A DNA stretch of 48,686 nt from Avichristensenella sp031549905. GTDB taxonomy: Bacteria; Bacillota; Clostridia; Christensenellales; Aristaeellaceae. The position numbers and the translations under genes are program-made. Shown here piece by piece: positions 15,116-22,877 of this stretch; the stretch's first letter is position 1; each line of letters starts with the position of its first letter. The notes under the pieces are model-generated. The model had not been told where the DNA came from, did not search any database, and saw only the letters and a list, made by a program, of their open reading frames with translations. Location of the stretch: the NCBI GenBank assembly GCA_031549905.1, contig JAVBPC010000023.1, positions 1 through 48,686 on the forward strand, given 5' to 3'.

Positions 15116-16894
15116 ATGCAGACAAAAACAAGAAACACATACATCAACCTGATCGGGATCGTGGCCGTCTATCTGGTCATGAACACGCTGATCTCACAGG
15201 GCGTGTTTTCCAGGTATTACATAGGCATCATCCAGCTTACCTGCATCAACATCATCCTGGCGATCAGCCTGAACCTGGTGGTGGGCCTGCTGGGCCAGTT
15301 GGCGCTGGGGCATGCGGGGTTTGTGTCTGTCGGCGCATACACCTGCGCGCTGTTCTGGCAGAACGCACAGCTGCCGGGCAGCATGAACTACCCTATGGGG
15401 CTGCTGATCGGCGGGCTTGCTGCGGCAGTTGTCGGAATCCTAATCGGCATCCCGGCGCTGCGGCTTCGCGGCGATTACCTGGCGATCATCACGCTTGGGT
15501 TTGGCGAGATCATCCGCGTGATCATCAACTCGCTGTCGTTCACCGGCGGCGCGAAGGGCCTGCGCGGCATCCCGAACTTTGTGGATTTTCCGTCGGTGTA
15601 CCTGGTGATGGTGTTGTTCATCTGCTTCATCTTCACGCTGATCAAAAGCAGGCACGGCCGCGCGATCATCTCCATCCGGGAAGATGAAATCGCGGCGGAA
15701 GCTGCGGGCATTCCGACCACATTCTACAAGGTGTTTACGTTCGCGCTGGCGGCGTTCATGGCGGGCGTCGCGGGCGGGCTGCTGGCCAGCTACAACCGGT
15801 TTATCATGCCCTCGTCGTTTGGGTTCGCGAAATCGGTAGAGATTGTATCAATGGTGGTGCTGGGCGGCATGGGCTCGGTGACGGGGTCGCTGATCGCGGC
15901 GACGGTGCTGACGGTGTTGCCGGAGGCGCTGCGTGCAGTGTCGGATTACCGGATGGTGGTGTACTCGCTGCTGCTGATCCTGATGATGCTGTTCCGCCCG
16001 GAAGGGTTGCTGGGCCGCAAAGAGTTCTCGCTGACAAAGGTCTTTGACTGGTGTGTATTGCAGGTAAAAAAGCGCCGCAAAGTCCCCAAGGAAGAGCACA
16101 GCAACGTGCCGGACAGAAGCCCGGATTCCTCAAGAACGCTGCTGACCATTTCCGATTTGGGCATCAACTTCGGTGGCCTGAAAGCGCTGTCCGATGTATC
16201 GCTGACGATCCATACCGATGAAATCGTCGGCCTGATCGGTCCCAACGGTGCGGGCAAGACCACCGTGTTCAACCTGCTGACGGGCGTGTACCAGCCGACG
16301 GCGGGCAATATCACGCTGGACGGGGTGGCGCTGGTTGGCAAGAAAACATATCAGATTACGCGGGAAGGCGTGGCCCGAACGTTCCAGAACATCCGCCTGT
16401 TCAAGGGCGATACCGTCATTGAGAATGTGAAAACCGCGTTCCAGTGCCGCATGAAGTATTCGATTCTCTCCGGTGTGCTGCGCTTGCCGGCGTATCACCG
16501 CGAGGAGTTTGAGATCGACCGCCGCGCGCGGGAGTTGCTCTCCGTGTTTGACCTGGAGCGCTTTGCCGATGAGCGTGCGGACAGCCTGCCCTACGGCGCG
16601 CAGCGCAAGCTGGAGATCGCCAGGGCGCTGGCATCCAACCCGAAGCTGCTGCTGCTGGATGAACCGGCCGCCGGCATGAACCCGATTGAAACGCAGGACC
16701 TGATGAAGACAATCCAGTCGATCAGGAGCCGTTTTTCTGTGGCGATTCTACTGATTGAACATGATATGAGCTTGGTCATGGGCATCTGCGAGCGCATTTT
16801 GGTGCTGGATTACGGCCAAGTGATCGCGCTGGGCACGCCGGATGAGATCCGTTCCAATCCCCGCGTCATCGGGGCGTATCTGGGGGGTGAATGA
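15116..16894 (+). CDS. livMG: Fused LivM permease - LivG ATPase
   Basis: One 592-residue protein combining two subunits usually encoded separately. Residues 1 to about 310 are LivM, a permease with about ten membrane segments (LNLVVGLLGQLALGHAGF, LRLRGDYLAIITLGFGE, EIAAEAAGI coupling loop). A charged linker (about 315-340, KKRRKVPKEE...) leads to LivG: LLTISDLGINFGG, Walker A GPNGAGKTT near residue 375, the LPYGAQRKLEIA signature and LLLDEPAAGMNP Walker B, then the IEHDMSLVM switch. The frame is continuous, with no stop or obvious frameshift at the junction. This forces 1:1 permease-ATPase stoichiometry, with LivH and LivF completing the complex. Confidence 0.93.
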   Translation: MQTKTRNTYINLIGIVAVYLVMNTLISQGVFSRYYIGIIQLTCINIILAISLNLVVGLLGQLALGHAGFVSVGAYTCALFWQNAQLPGSMNYPMGLLIGGLAAAVVGILIGIPALRLRGDYLAIITLGFGEIIRVIINSLSFTGGAKGLRGIPNFVDFPSVYLVMVLFICFIFTLIKSRHGRAIISIREDEIAAEAAGIPTTFYKVFTFALAAFMAGVAGGLLASYNRFIMPSSFGFAKSVEIVSMVVLGGMGSVTGSLIAATVLTVLPEALRAVSDYRMVVYSLLLILMMLFRPEGLLGRKEFSLTKVFDWCVLQVKKRRKVPKEEHSNVPDRSPDSSRTLLTISDLGINFGGLKALSDVSLTIHTDEIVGLIGPNGAGKTTVFNLLTGVYQPTAGNITLDGVALVGKKTYQITREGVARTFQNIRLFKGDTVIENVKTAFQCRMKYSILSGVLRLPAYHREEFEIDRRARELLSVFDLERFADERADSLPYGAQRKLEIARALASNPKLLLLDEPAAGMNPIETQDLMKTIQSIRSRFSVAILLIEHDMSLVMGICERILVLDYGQVIALGTPDEIRSNPRVIGAYLGGE

Positions 16895-16895
16895 T

Positions 16896-17603
16896 ATGGC
16901 GATGCTGAGCGTACGCAATTTATCGGTATATTACGGCGCGATCCACGCGATCAAGGGCGTTTCCTTCGAGGTCAACCAGGGGGAGATCGTCACGCTGATC
17001 GGCGCGAACGGCGCGGGCAAATCCACCATCCTGAACACCATCGCGGGGTTGATCCGCCTGAAAGAGGGCGAGTGCCGCTTCGAGGATGAGATCCTGGCCA
17101 CGCTGGAAGCGCACCAGATTGTTGGCAAGGGCCTTGCGCTGGTGCCCGAGGGGCGGCGCATTTTCGCCCGGATGACAGTGCAGGAAAACCTGGAGCTGGG
17201 CGCATTCAACACGAAGGACAAGGCCAAGATCGCCGAAGAGCTGGAGCGGGCGTTTGAGCGCTTTCCGCGCCTTAAAGAGCGCAGAAAGCAGCTGGGCGGC
17301 ACGCTTTCCGGGGGCGAGCAGCAGATGCTGGCCACGGCCCGCGCGCTGATGAGCAACCCGCGCCTGATCATGATGGATGAGCCATCGATGGGCCTTGCGC
17401 CCATCCTGGTGCAGGAGATATTTGCGATCATTCAGGAGGTCAACCGGCAGGGCACCACAGTGCTGCTGGTGGAGCAGAACGCAAAGATGGCGCTGTCGGT
17501 GGCGAGCCGCGCGTATGTGCTGGAAACGGGGCGCGTGGTGCTAAGCGGGGAAGCGGCGGCGCTGCTGGATAATGAGGAAGTGAAGAGAGCGTATTTGGGG
17601 TGA
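16896..17603 (+). CDS. livF: Branched-chain amino-acid ABC transporter ATPase LivF
   Basis: Cytoplasmic ATPase of 235 residues that pairs with the LivG half of the fusion. Walker A is GANGAGKST (36-44), the signature LSGGEQQ, Walker B LIMMDEPSMGLAP, and the switch histidine is replaced by VEQN, as is normal in LivF. The ATG at 16896 lies 1 bp after the livMG stop, with the G-run 16882-16887 as ribosome binding site. Last gene of the operon; hairpins follow. Confidence 0.95.
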   Translation: MAMLSVRNLSVYYGAIHAIKGVSFEVNQGEIVTLIGANGAGKSTILNTIAGLIRLKEGECRFEDEILATLEAHQIVGKGLALVPEGRRIFARMTVQENLELGAFNTKDKAKIAEELERAFERFPRLKERRKQLGGTLSGGEQQMLATARALMSNPRLIMMDEPSMGLAPILVQEIFAIIQEVNRQGTTVLLVEQNAKMALSVASRAYVLETGRVVLSGEAAALLDNEEVKRAYLG

Positions 17604-17605
17604 TG

Positions 17606-17669
17606 CCAGGGGAGGCTTTGCCTCCCCTGGACCCCACCGGCAGGGGATTTACCCCCTGCACCCCTTTTT
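17606..17669 (+). terminator. Tandem hairpins and terminator after livF
   Basis: A perfect 11-bp hairpin CCAGGGGAGGC-TTT-GCCTCCCCTGG (17606-17630) is followed by GCAGGGG/CCCCTGC (17640-17646/17653-17659) and then CACCCC and five T (17665-17669). A further CGCC-TTAC-GGCG and a T-run end near 17697. The first module resembles the one after livJ, so this may be a dispersed intergenic repeat that also terminates the liv operon. Confidence 0.7.
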
Positions 17670-17708
17670 CGCCTTACGGCGGGGAGGGGGTTTTTCTTTG
17701 GGTAACTA

Positions 17709-17737
17709 TTGATTATTGAATAGTAGTGTGGTATGCT
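17709..17737 (+). promoter_or_regulatory. Promoter of the HAAS-RDD / PadR unit
   Basis: TTGATT (17709-17714), 17-bp spacer, TATGCT (17732-17737). Predicted start near 17744, 46 nt before the gene. Confidence 0.45.
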
Positions 17738-17789
17738 GCGATTAAACCTAGTGTGCGATGAACAGTAGTCATGCAGGGAGGAACGTACC

Positions 17790-18581
17790 ATGACCAGACA
17801 TGAGTATTTGAACGAGATCAAAGAGGGATTGACGGACCGGCTTCCAGAGGCCGAAATTGCCGACATCCTTTCCGAATATGAATCATTTTTTGAGGCGGGG
17901 AAAGAAGAGGGGCGCGATGAGCAGGCTGTTGCGGAATCGCTGGGGTCGCCCGCGCTGCTGGTGCGGCAGGTTTTGGAGGGGCGGGAGAATGAACCGAAGA
18001 GGGTAGAGCCGCGCCCGCAAAGCGGTTTTATTCGCAGGGTGGCCGCCTATATCATTGATGCGTTTTGCGCGGCGTTGCCGGCGATTTTGGTCGGGATTGT
18101 GATAGGCGTTCCTGTGATGGTGAGCCTATTGCCTTTTTATCCTGTGCCGGTGGTCGGCGTGGGGGCTGTCGCGGGGATAGCGATGTATTCTGAGGAGAGG
18201 GTATTTGTTCCGACAAGGTTGCCGGACGGCACGGTGGATATGGATGCACCCTTCTTTGCAAATACACGATATGATGGGCGATCTCCTTTGCAGCAGGCGG
18301 TGATTGGGTTGAGCTTTGCGTTTTACCTGCTGTACGCCCCAGTCACCGCCTGCATGTTTGGCGGGCAGACCCTTGGTAAGCGCCTGCTAAAGCTAGCGGT
18401 GGCAGAAAAGGGAGGTAAGCTTTCGATCAGACGCATCATCGCGCGTGAGTTTCTGATCAAAACCCTGCTCAACTCCATCCCAATAGTAGCGCTTTTCTCG
18501 ATATTCAGTGTCATCTTTGATAAAGACCACCGCGCAATCCACGACAGAATCCTGGGCACCCAGGTCGTGGAAGCGAAATAG
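17790..18581 (+). CDS. HAAS (DUF1700)-RDD fusion membrane protein
   Basis: 263 residues with two parts. Residues 1-62 (MTRHEYLNEIKEGL..., ADILSEYESFFEAG, EQAVAESLGSP) are a HAAS/DUF1700 helical domain, a module usually paired with PadR regulators. Residues about 78-260 form an RDD domain: an Arg-containing first membrane helix (FIRRVAAYIIDAFCAALPA) and the RDD signature region GQTLGKRLLKLAV, then a DKDHRAIHDRILGTQVV end. GGGAGG (17776-17781) is 8 nt before the ATG. The padR gene follows 2 bp later, so the likely arrangement is a membrane protein controlled by, or signalling with, that regulator. Role unknown. Confidence 0.8.
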   Translation: MTRHEYLNEIKEGLTDRLPEAEIADILSEYESFFEAGKEEGRDEQAVAESLGSPALLVRQVLEGRENEPKRVEPRPQSGFIRRVAAYIIDAFCAALPAILVGIVIGVPVMVSLLPFYPVPVVGVGAVAGIAMYSEERVFVPTRLPDGTVDMDAPFFANTRYDGRSPLQQAVIGLSFAFYLLYAPVTACMFGGQTLGKRLLKLAVAEKGGKLSIRRIIAREFLIKTLLNSIPIVALFSIFSVIFDKDHRAIHDRILGTQVVEAK

Positions 18582-18583
18582 CG

Positions 18584-18898
18584 ATGGATGCTCAAATGAA
18601 AAAGGGTGTGTTGGAGATGTGCATTCTCTACGCCCTTCGCGGGGAACCGCTATACGGATATGAGCTGATGAAAGCCATCCGGCAAAGCTTCCCGGATGTG
18701 TACGAGGCGTCGATTTACGCAATCCTGCGCAGGCTGCATCAGGCGGGCCTGGCGCAGGTGACCCGGCGGGAATCCCCCGCGGGGCCGGAGCGAAAGTACT
18801 ATCACCTGACGGATGAGGGGCGGCAATACCTTCAGCAGGCGCTTGACGAATGGAAGCGCGTGGGGGAAGGGGTGCGCGCGATGGGAATAACGGAGTAG
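18584..18898 (+). CDS. PadR family transcriptional regulator
   Basis: A 104-residue winged-helix regulator. Family text: KGVLEMCILYALRGEPLYGYELMKAI, SIYAILRRLHQAGLAQV (recognition helix and wing start), and PERKYYHLTDEGRQYL. PadR proteins with HAAS neighbours usually control membrane-stress or transporter genes; the convergent ABC exporter next door is a possible target, though the sequence does not prove it. ATG at 18584 used; ATG at 18596 is a possible alternative. Neither has a strong ribosome binding site, so coupling to the upstream gene (2 bp away) is likely. Confidence 0.9.
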   Translation: MDAQMKKGVLEMCILYALRGEPLYGYELMKAIRQSFPDVYEASIYAILRRLHQAGLAQVTRRESPAGPERKYYHLTDEGRQYLQQALDEWKRVGEGVRAMGITE

Positions 18899-18921
18899 AG
18901 GTGCTGTGCGCCTGCATAGCA

Positions 18922-18948
18922 AAGTGGGCGACCAGTGGCCGTCCGCTT
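18922..18948. terminator. Hairpin between convergent genes
   Basis: AAGTGGGCGACC / GGCCGTCCGCTT form a 12-bp stem with G-U pairs and one mismatch around AGT. It lies in the 97-bp gap between padR and the convergent ABC permease. It lacks a clear T-run, so termination is uncertain. Confidence 0.35.
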
Positions 18949-18995
18949 CGTATTACCGCATAAGCGATTTGATTTAGCGATGCCCCAAACCAGCC

Positions 18996-19697
18996 CTAAT
19001 CCAGCCGCTTCTTCCTGAAAATCACAGCGAACAGCAGCGCGGCCAGCACGGTCCATGCCACCAGCACCAGCAGCGGCACCAGCACCGGCTCCTCTGGCTG
19101 CATCAGCAGCACCATGGCGCGGGTCGGGGTGAACTTGGCGATGGTGGAGAAAGTGTCGCTGATTTCAGCGAAAATCGCAGGCAGCATCAGCAGCAGCGCG
19201 GCGGGCGCGGACAGCACGCCGGTAGCCATCTGGTTTTTGCTGACAATGCCGATGATCGCGCCGATCAGCAGCAGGCATATGCTGGCACCCGCGCTGGAAA
19301 GCAAAAACCGGCCGAGAGGCAGCCCTTCGGTTTTGCACAGCACAAAGATCAGCAGGTTGATGACCTCCGTGATTACAAACGCGACGGTCGTTTTGCTGAT
19401 CAGGAAATCCCCGGCGGACACGTTGGACAGCATCAGCGTGCGCAGCGTGTTCTTTTCTTTTTCCTCAGCGATCATCATCGCCATCACGGATAGGGTGTTC
19501 AGCGATGTGTTCATCAGCGTACACAGCATCAGCACCATCATCGGCGGCATGCCGCCCTCGCCGCCAAAGTTCATGTTCGTGTACAGCACCGCGAACAGCA
19601 GCGGAAGCAGCCCCATCAGCAGGCACTGCGGGTTTTTCAGGGTATCCTTGAAATCCTTTTTCAGCAGGGCGCGGACTTTGGTCATGGTAATGCTCAT
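18996..19697 (-). CDS. ABC-2 type transporter permease
   Basis: Permease half of a two-gene exporter, 233 residues, six predicted membrane segments. It starts MSITMTKVRALLKKDFKD, as is usual for ABC-2 proteins, and has the AEEKEKNTLRTLMLS(N/P)V cytoplasmic motif that marks the family. The ATG at 19697 overlaps the stop of the ATPase gene (ATGA), so translation is coupled. Substrate unknown; such pairs often export peptides, antibiotics or lipids. Confidence 0.88.
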   Translation of the reverse strand: MSITMTKVRALLKKDFKDTLKNPQCLLMGLLPLLFAVLYTNMNFGGEGGMPPMMVLMLCTLMNTSLNTLSVMAMMIAEEKEKNTLRTLMLSNVSAGDFLISKTTVAFVITEVINLLIFVLCKTEGLPLGRFLLSSAGASICLLLIGAIIGIVSKNQMATGVLSAPAALLLMLPAIFAEISDTFSTIAKFTPTRAMVLLMQPEEPVLVPLLVLVAWTVLAALLFAVIFRKKRLD

Positions 19698-20557
19698 GTG
19701 AAATCCCTCCCTGTCAGCAGCAAAAAGATCTCTTCCAGGTTCGGCTCCTGCGAGTGCAGCGTCAGCAGCGTATCGCCGTTCAGCCTGTCGGCCAGTTGGC
19801 GCAGGCCGTCGGCCGTCTTGGGCAGGGTAAGCCGCTCGCCTTTGCCTGTCAGCGCGGCCATTTCGTTCTTTGCGTGTGTCAGTTTCAATGCGGCAGGCGC
19901 GCCCTGCGCAACGATCGCGCCGTGATCCAGGATGGCGACGCGGTCGCACAGCTTGTCCGCCTCTTCCATATTATGCGTGGTTAGGAAGATGGTGGTGCCG
20001 CCCTCATTCAGCGAGCGCAGCAGCTTGTGTATTTGCTGCGCGGTGCCGGGGTCCAGCGCGGCGGTCGGCTCATCCAGGAACAGCAGGCGCGGTTTGTGCA
20101 GCGTTGCGCGCGCCAGCATCAACCGCTGCTTCATCCCCCGGGAGAGAACCTTCGCGGTCTTTTTGCTGTCATCGGAAAGACCCACAGCCGCAAGCACTTC
20201 ATCTGCCGTGCCGGCGGGAAGTCCGTATAGCTCCGCGAAAAGCACCAGGTTCTCGCGCACGGACAGGCGCTCATACAGTCCGCTGTTATCCGACAGCACG
20301 CCGACGGTGTCAAACGCTGTCTGCGGCAGGTCTTTGATGGGCTTGCCAAACAGTTCAATGCGCCCGGAGTCCGCCTGCAACTGACGGGTCAGCAGCTTGA
20401 TGGTGGTGGTTTTGCCCGCGCCGCTGGGGCCCAGAAAGCCGAATATTTCGCCTGTGAGCACCTCGCATGTAAGGCCGTTCAGCGCTTTTTTGCCGTGAAA
20501 GGCGATGCTGACATCTTCGATGCGGATCAGCGGCGCGCCTTTGTTTTCTATGGACAA
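19694..20557 (-). CDS. ABC transporter ATP-binding protein (exporter)
   Basis: 287-residue ATPase partner of the ABC-2 permease. Walker A GPSGAGKT (43-50), signature LSRGMKQRL, Walker B LLFLDEPTAALDP, switch TTHNMEEAD. The C-terminal extension (EPNLEEIFLLLTGRD) is typical of DrrA/CcmA-like exporters. The best start is TTG at 20557, with AAGGAGG 7 nt upstream; longer in-frame starts would run into tgt on the other strand. It is divergent from tgt with only 49 bp between the start codons. Confidence 0.9.
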   Translation of the reverse strand: MSIENKGAPLIRIEDVSIAFHGKKALNGLTCEVLTGEIFGFLGPSGAGKTTTIKLLTRQLQADSGRIELFGKPIKDLPQTAFDTVGVLSDNSGLYERLSVRENLVLFAELYGLPAGTADEVLAAVGLSDDSKKTAKVLSRGMKQRLMLARATLHKPRLLFLDEPTAALDPGTAQQIHKLLRSLNEGGTTIFLTTHNMEEADKLCDRVAILDHGAIVAQGAPAALKLTHAKNEMAALTGKGERLTLPKTADGLRQLADRLNGDTLLTLHSQEPNLEEIFLLLTGRDFT

Positions 20558-20569
20558 TGGAATGCCTCC

Positions 20570-20598
20570 TTGCTCTTTTGGTTCCAAGCGTATATAAT
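20570..20598 (+). promoter_or_regulatory. tgt: Promoter of tgt
   Basis: TTGCTC (20570-20575), 17-bp spacer, perfect TATAAT (20593-20598). The expected start point, about 20605, is within 2 bases of the tgt ATG at 20607. The -35 overlaps the ribosome binding site region of the divergent ABC gene. Confidence 0.6.
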
Positions 20599-20606
20599 AC
20601 ACCGCG

Positions 20607-21731
20607 ATGAGTAAATTCTCCTTTACGCTGCATAAAAGAGCCGCGGATTCGCTGGCGCGGCTGGGCACGGTGCATACCCCGCACGGGGATATCCAGACGC
20701 CGTGTTACATGCCCGTGGGTACTCAGGCGACGGTGAAATCGCTCACGCCGGAAGCCGTCAAGGATGTGGGCGCACAGATCATCCTGTCAAACACATATCA
20801 CCTGCACCTGCGCCCGGGCGAGGATTTGGTGAAGGAAGCAGGCGGCCTGCACCGCTTCATGAACTGGGACAGGCCAATCCTGACGGACAGCGGCGGGTTC
20901 CAGGTGTTTTCGCTGTCGGCGCTGCGCAAGATTACTGAGGAGGGCGCGCGCTTCCGCTCGCATATCGATGGTTCACCGCGCTTTCTGTCCCCGGAAACGG
21001 TGATGCAGATCGAAAACGATTTGGGCGCGGATATCATCATGCAGTTTGATGAATGCTGCCCCTACCCGACCGACCGGCTGACGGCGGAAAGCGCGATGCT
21101 GCGCACGCTGCGCTGGGCCGAGCGCTGCAAGAAGGCGCACGCCAGGGATGACCAGGCGCTGTTCGGCATCGTGCAGGGCGCGTTCGAACGCGATCTGCGC
21201 ATAGAGAGCGCGCGGGCGCTTGCGGATATGGATTTTCCCGGCTACGGCATCGGCGGGTTATCCGTGGGGGAACCCAAGCCCATCATGTATGAGCTGCTGG
21301 AAGCCGTTACGCCGGAGCTGCCGCAGGACAAGCCCCGCTACCTGATGGGCGTGGGCACGCCGGACTGCCTGCTGGAGGGCGTGCTGCGCGGTGTGGACAT
21401 GTTTGACTGCGTGCTGGCTACGCGCATCGCGAGGAACGGAACGACCTTCACCACGGATGGCCGCCTGGTGGTCAAGAATGCACAGTATGCGCGCGATTTT
21501 GGGCCACTGGATGCCCAGTGCGATTGTTACTGTTGCCGAAATTATTCCAGGGCATACCTGCGCCACCTGTTTAAGGCGGAAGAGATGCTGGGCGCGACAC
21601 TGCTGAGCATACACAACCTGCGCTTTCTGTTGCGCCTGATGGAGCGCGTGCGCGAGGCCATCGCAAACGACACGCTGCCGCAACTGGTGCGCGGGTTTTA
21701 TGCCCGGTACGACATGATAAAAAACTTCTGA
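20607..21731 (+). CDS. tgt: tRNA-guanine transglycosylase (queuine/preQ1)
   Basis: Exchanges guanine at the tRNA wobble position for preQ1 in queuosine synthesis. 374 residues. GDIQTPCYMPVGTQ (27-40), TDSGGFQVFS with general-base Asp94, nucleophile Asp267 in FDCVLATR, RNGTTFT, and the zinc site CDCYCC with a later His (SIHN) are all present. The usual PTR after the nucleophile reads ATR. The start fits family length, yet no Shine-Dalgarno precedes it and the promoter places the transcript start almost on the ATG, suggesting a leaderless mRNA. yajC follows, as in many bacteria; queA is not in the window. Confidence 0.95.
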   Translation: MSKFSFTLHKRAADSLARLGTVHTPHGDIQTPCYMPVGTQATVKSLTPEAVKDVGAQIILSNTYHLHLRPGEDLVKEAGGLHRFMNWDRPILTDSGGFQVFSLSALRKITEEGARFRSHIDGSPRFLSPETVMQIENDLGADIIMQFDECCPYPTDRLTAESAMLRTLRWAERCKKAHARDDQALFGIVQGAFERDLRIESARALADMDFPGYGIGGLSVGEPKPIMYELLEAVTPELPQDKPRYLMGVGTPDCLLEGVLRGVDMFDCVLATRIARNGTTFTTDGRLVVKNAQYARDFGPLDAQCDCYCCRNYSRAYLRHLFKAEEMLGATLLSIHNLRFLLRLMERVREAIANDTLPQLVRGFYARYDMIKNF

Positions 21732-21761
21732 TAGTATATGACAAGGAATTTCTGACAGGGG

Positions 21762-21798
21762 TTGCAAGGAACTGGCAAAAAAGGGTATAATACCCTTT
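21762..21798 (+). promoter_or_regulatory. yajC: yajC promoter with -10 inside a perfect palindrome
   Basis: TTGCAA (21762-21767), 18-bp spacer, TATAAT (21786-21791). The -10 lies inside AAAGGGTAT-A-ATACCCTTT (21780-21798), a 9-bp perfect inverted repeat around one base, which could be an operator. Confidence 0.55.
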
Positions 21799-21823
21799 GA
21801 TATTGGTAAAGGCGGTGTAGTGT

Positions 21824-22219
21824 GTGAATTTGTGGAACCTTTTTTTTCAGGTAACGGGCGCATTGGCGGAAGAGGGTGCGGCGGTTGAAGATGCGGCTGC
21901 TGAACTGACCGGTGCGGAAAGCATGATCAGCTTAATCGTCAGCTTCCTGCCGATGGTTTTGATCGTTGTCGTTTTCTACTTCCTGATGATCCGTCCCCAG
22001 CGGAAAAAGGACAAGAAAGTCAAGGAAATGCTGGGCAACCTGAAGGTCGGTGACCGCGTGACCACCATTGGCGGCATCCACGGCACGATCATGGGCATCA
22101 AGGATGAAACGGTGACGCTGGGCATTGGCGCTGAAAAGACGAAGCTGGTGTTCGCCCGCTGGGCCATCCGCAATGTGGATGAAGTCAGCATCGAGAACGA
22201 CGCGGAAACGCTAGTGTAA
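21824..22219 (+). CDS. yajC: Preprotein translocase subunit YajC
   Basis: Small accessory membrane protein of the Sec translocase (SecDF-YajC), 131 residues. One membrane helix (about 36-57) is followed by the family motif MIRPQRKKDKKVKEML and the beta-rich GDRVTTIGGIHGTI domain. The acidic Ala/Glu-rich stretch before the helix (15-30) is longer than in E. coli. Start GTG at 21824. secD and secF are not in the window; a terminator follows instead. Confidence 0.93.
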   Translation: MNLWNLFFQVTGALAEEGAAVEDAAAELTGAESMISLIVSFLPMVLIVVVFYFLMIRPQRKKDKKVKEMLGNLKVGDRVTTIGGIHGTIMGIKDETVTLGIGAEKTKLVFARWAIRNVDEVSIENDAETLV

Positions 22220-22242
22220 TTACTTTTGATGACTTTAGCGGA

Positions 22243-22268
22243 GGGCGTGCTTTTAGCGCGCCCTTTTT
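22243..22268 (+). terminator. Terminator after yajC
   Basis: GGGCGTGC (22243-22250), loop, GCGCGCCC (22256-22263) with one G-U pair, then five T (22264-22268). Confidence 0.75.
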
Positions 22269-22385
22269 GCGTGCGTGGGCGTAGGCATTTTGCGCAAAAC
22301 TGTGGCTGGCGTTTTTGCCCCGCTCCGTCATACCTAAGCCCTTGTCCGCATACCTTTCACCATGGAGTGAAATGGGGGGATTCTG

Positions 22386-22814
22386 ATGGCGAAGGAAGCG
22401 GTATCTTCGGCGCGGCGTGGGGTGAAGAGCCAATCGTCGCTTTCAACTGTGGTATCTCTCGCCCGCGGGCTTTTGGCGGCGGTGGCGGTAACGGTGTTGG
22501 GCGTGGTGGTCTTTGCGCTGCTGATCAAGTGGCTGAACCTGTCCGATACGGTGATTTCCATTCTGAATCAGGCGCTCAAGCTGATTGCCATATTCATTGG
22601 CGCCAGGGCGTGCATTGGGCGCGGGGGCACCAACGGCGTGTTCAAGGGTGCGATCATCGGCCTTCTGTACATGATGCTGGGGGTCATCGGGTATGCATTT
22701 TTAAGCGGACTTTCGCTGCCGCCCACGGCGTACCTGGCGGACCTTGGCATGGGCGTTGCGGCTGGCGGTTTGTGCGGGATGATTCTATCCAATTTGCCGG
22801 CAAAGAAGCGATAG
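22386..22814 (+). CDS. TIGR04086 family membrane protein
   Basis: A 142-residue membrane protein with four hydrophobic segments (about 22-48, 57-76, 88-108, 115-136). The Gly-rich FIGARACIGRGGTNGVFKGAIIG middle segment is characteristic of the TIGR04086 family, which is found mainly in Firmicutes near yajC. Function unknown. GGGGGG (22374-22379) precedes the ATG at 22386. It is 63 bp upstream of the TIM-barrel gene. Confidence 0.72.
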   Translation: MAKEAVSSARRGVKSQSSLSTVVSLARGLLAAVAVTVLGVVVFALLIKWLNLSDTVISILNQALKLIAIFIGARACIGRGGTNGVFKGAIIGLLYMMLGVIGYAFLSGLSLPPTAYLADLGMGVAAGGLCGMILSNLPAKKR

Positions 22815-22877
22815 GGTGTTCCCTTTTCCCCTCGGATGTGCTATGCTATTCCCATCATAGCTGTCGGGGGGATTTTC

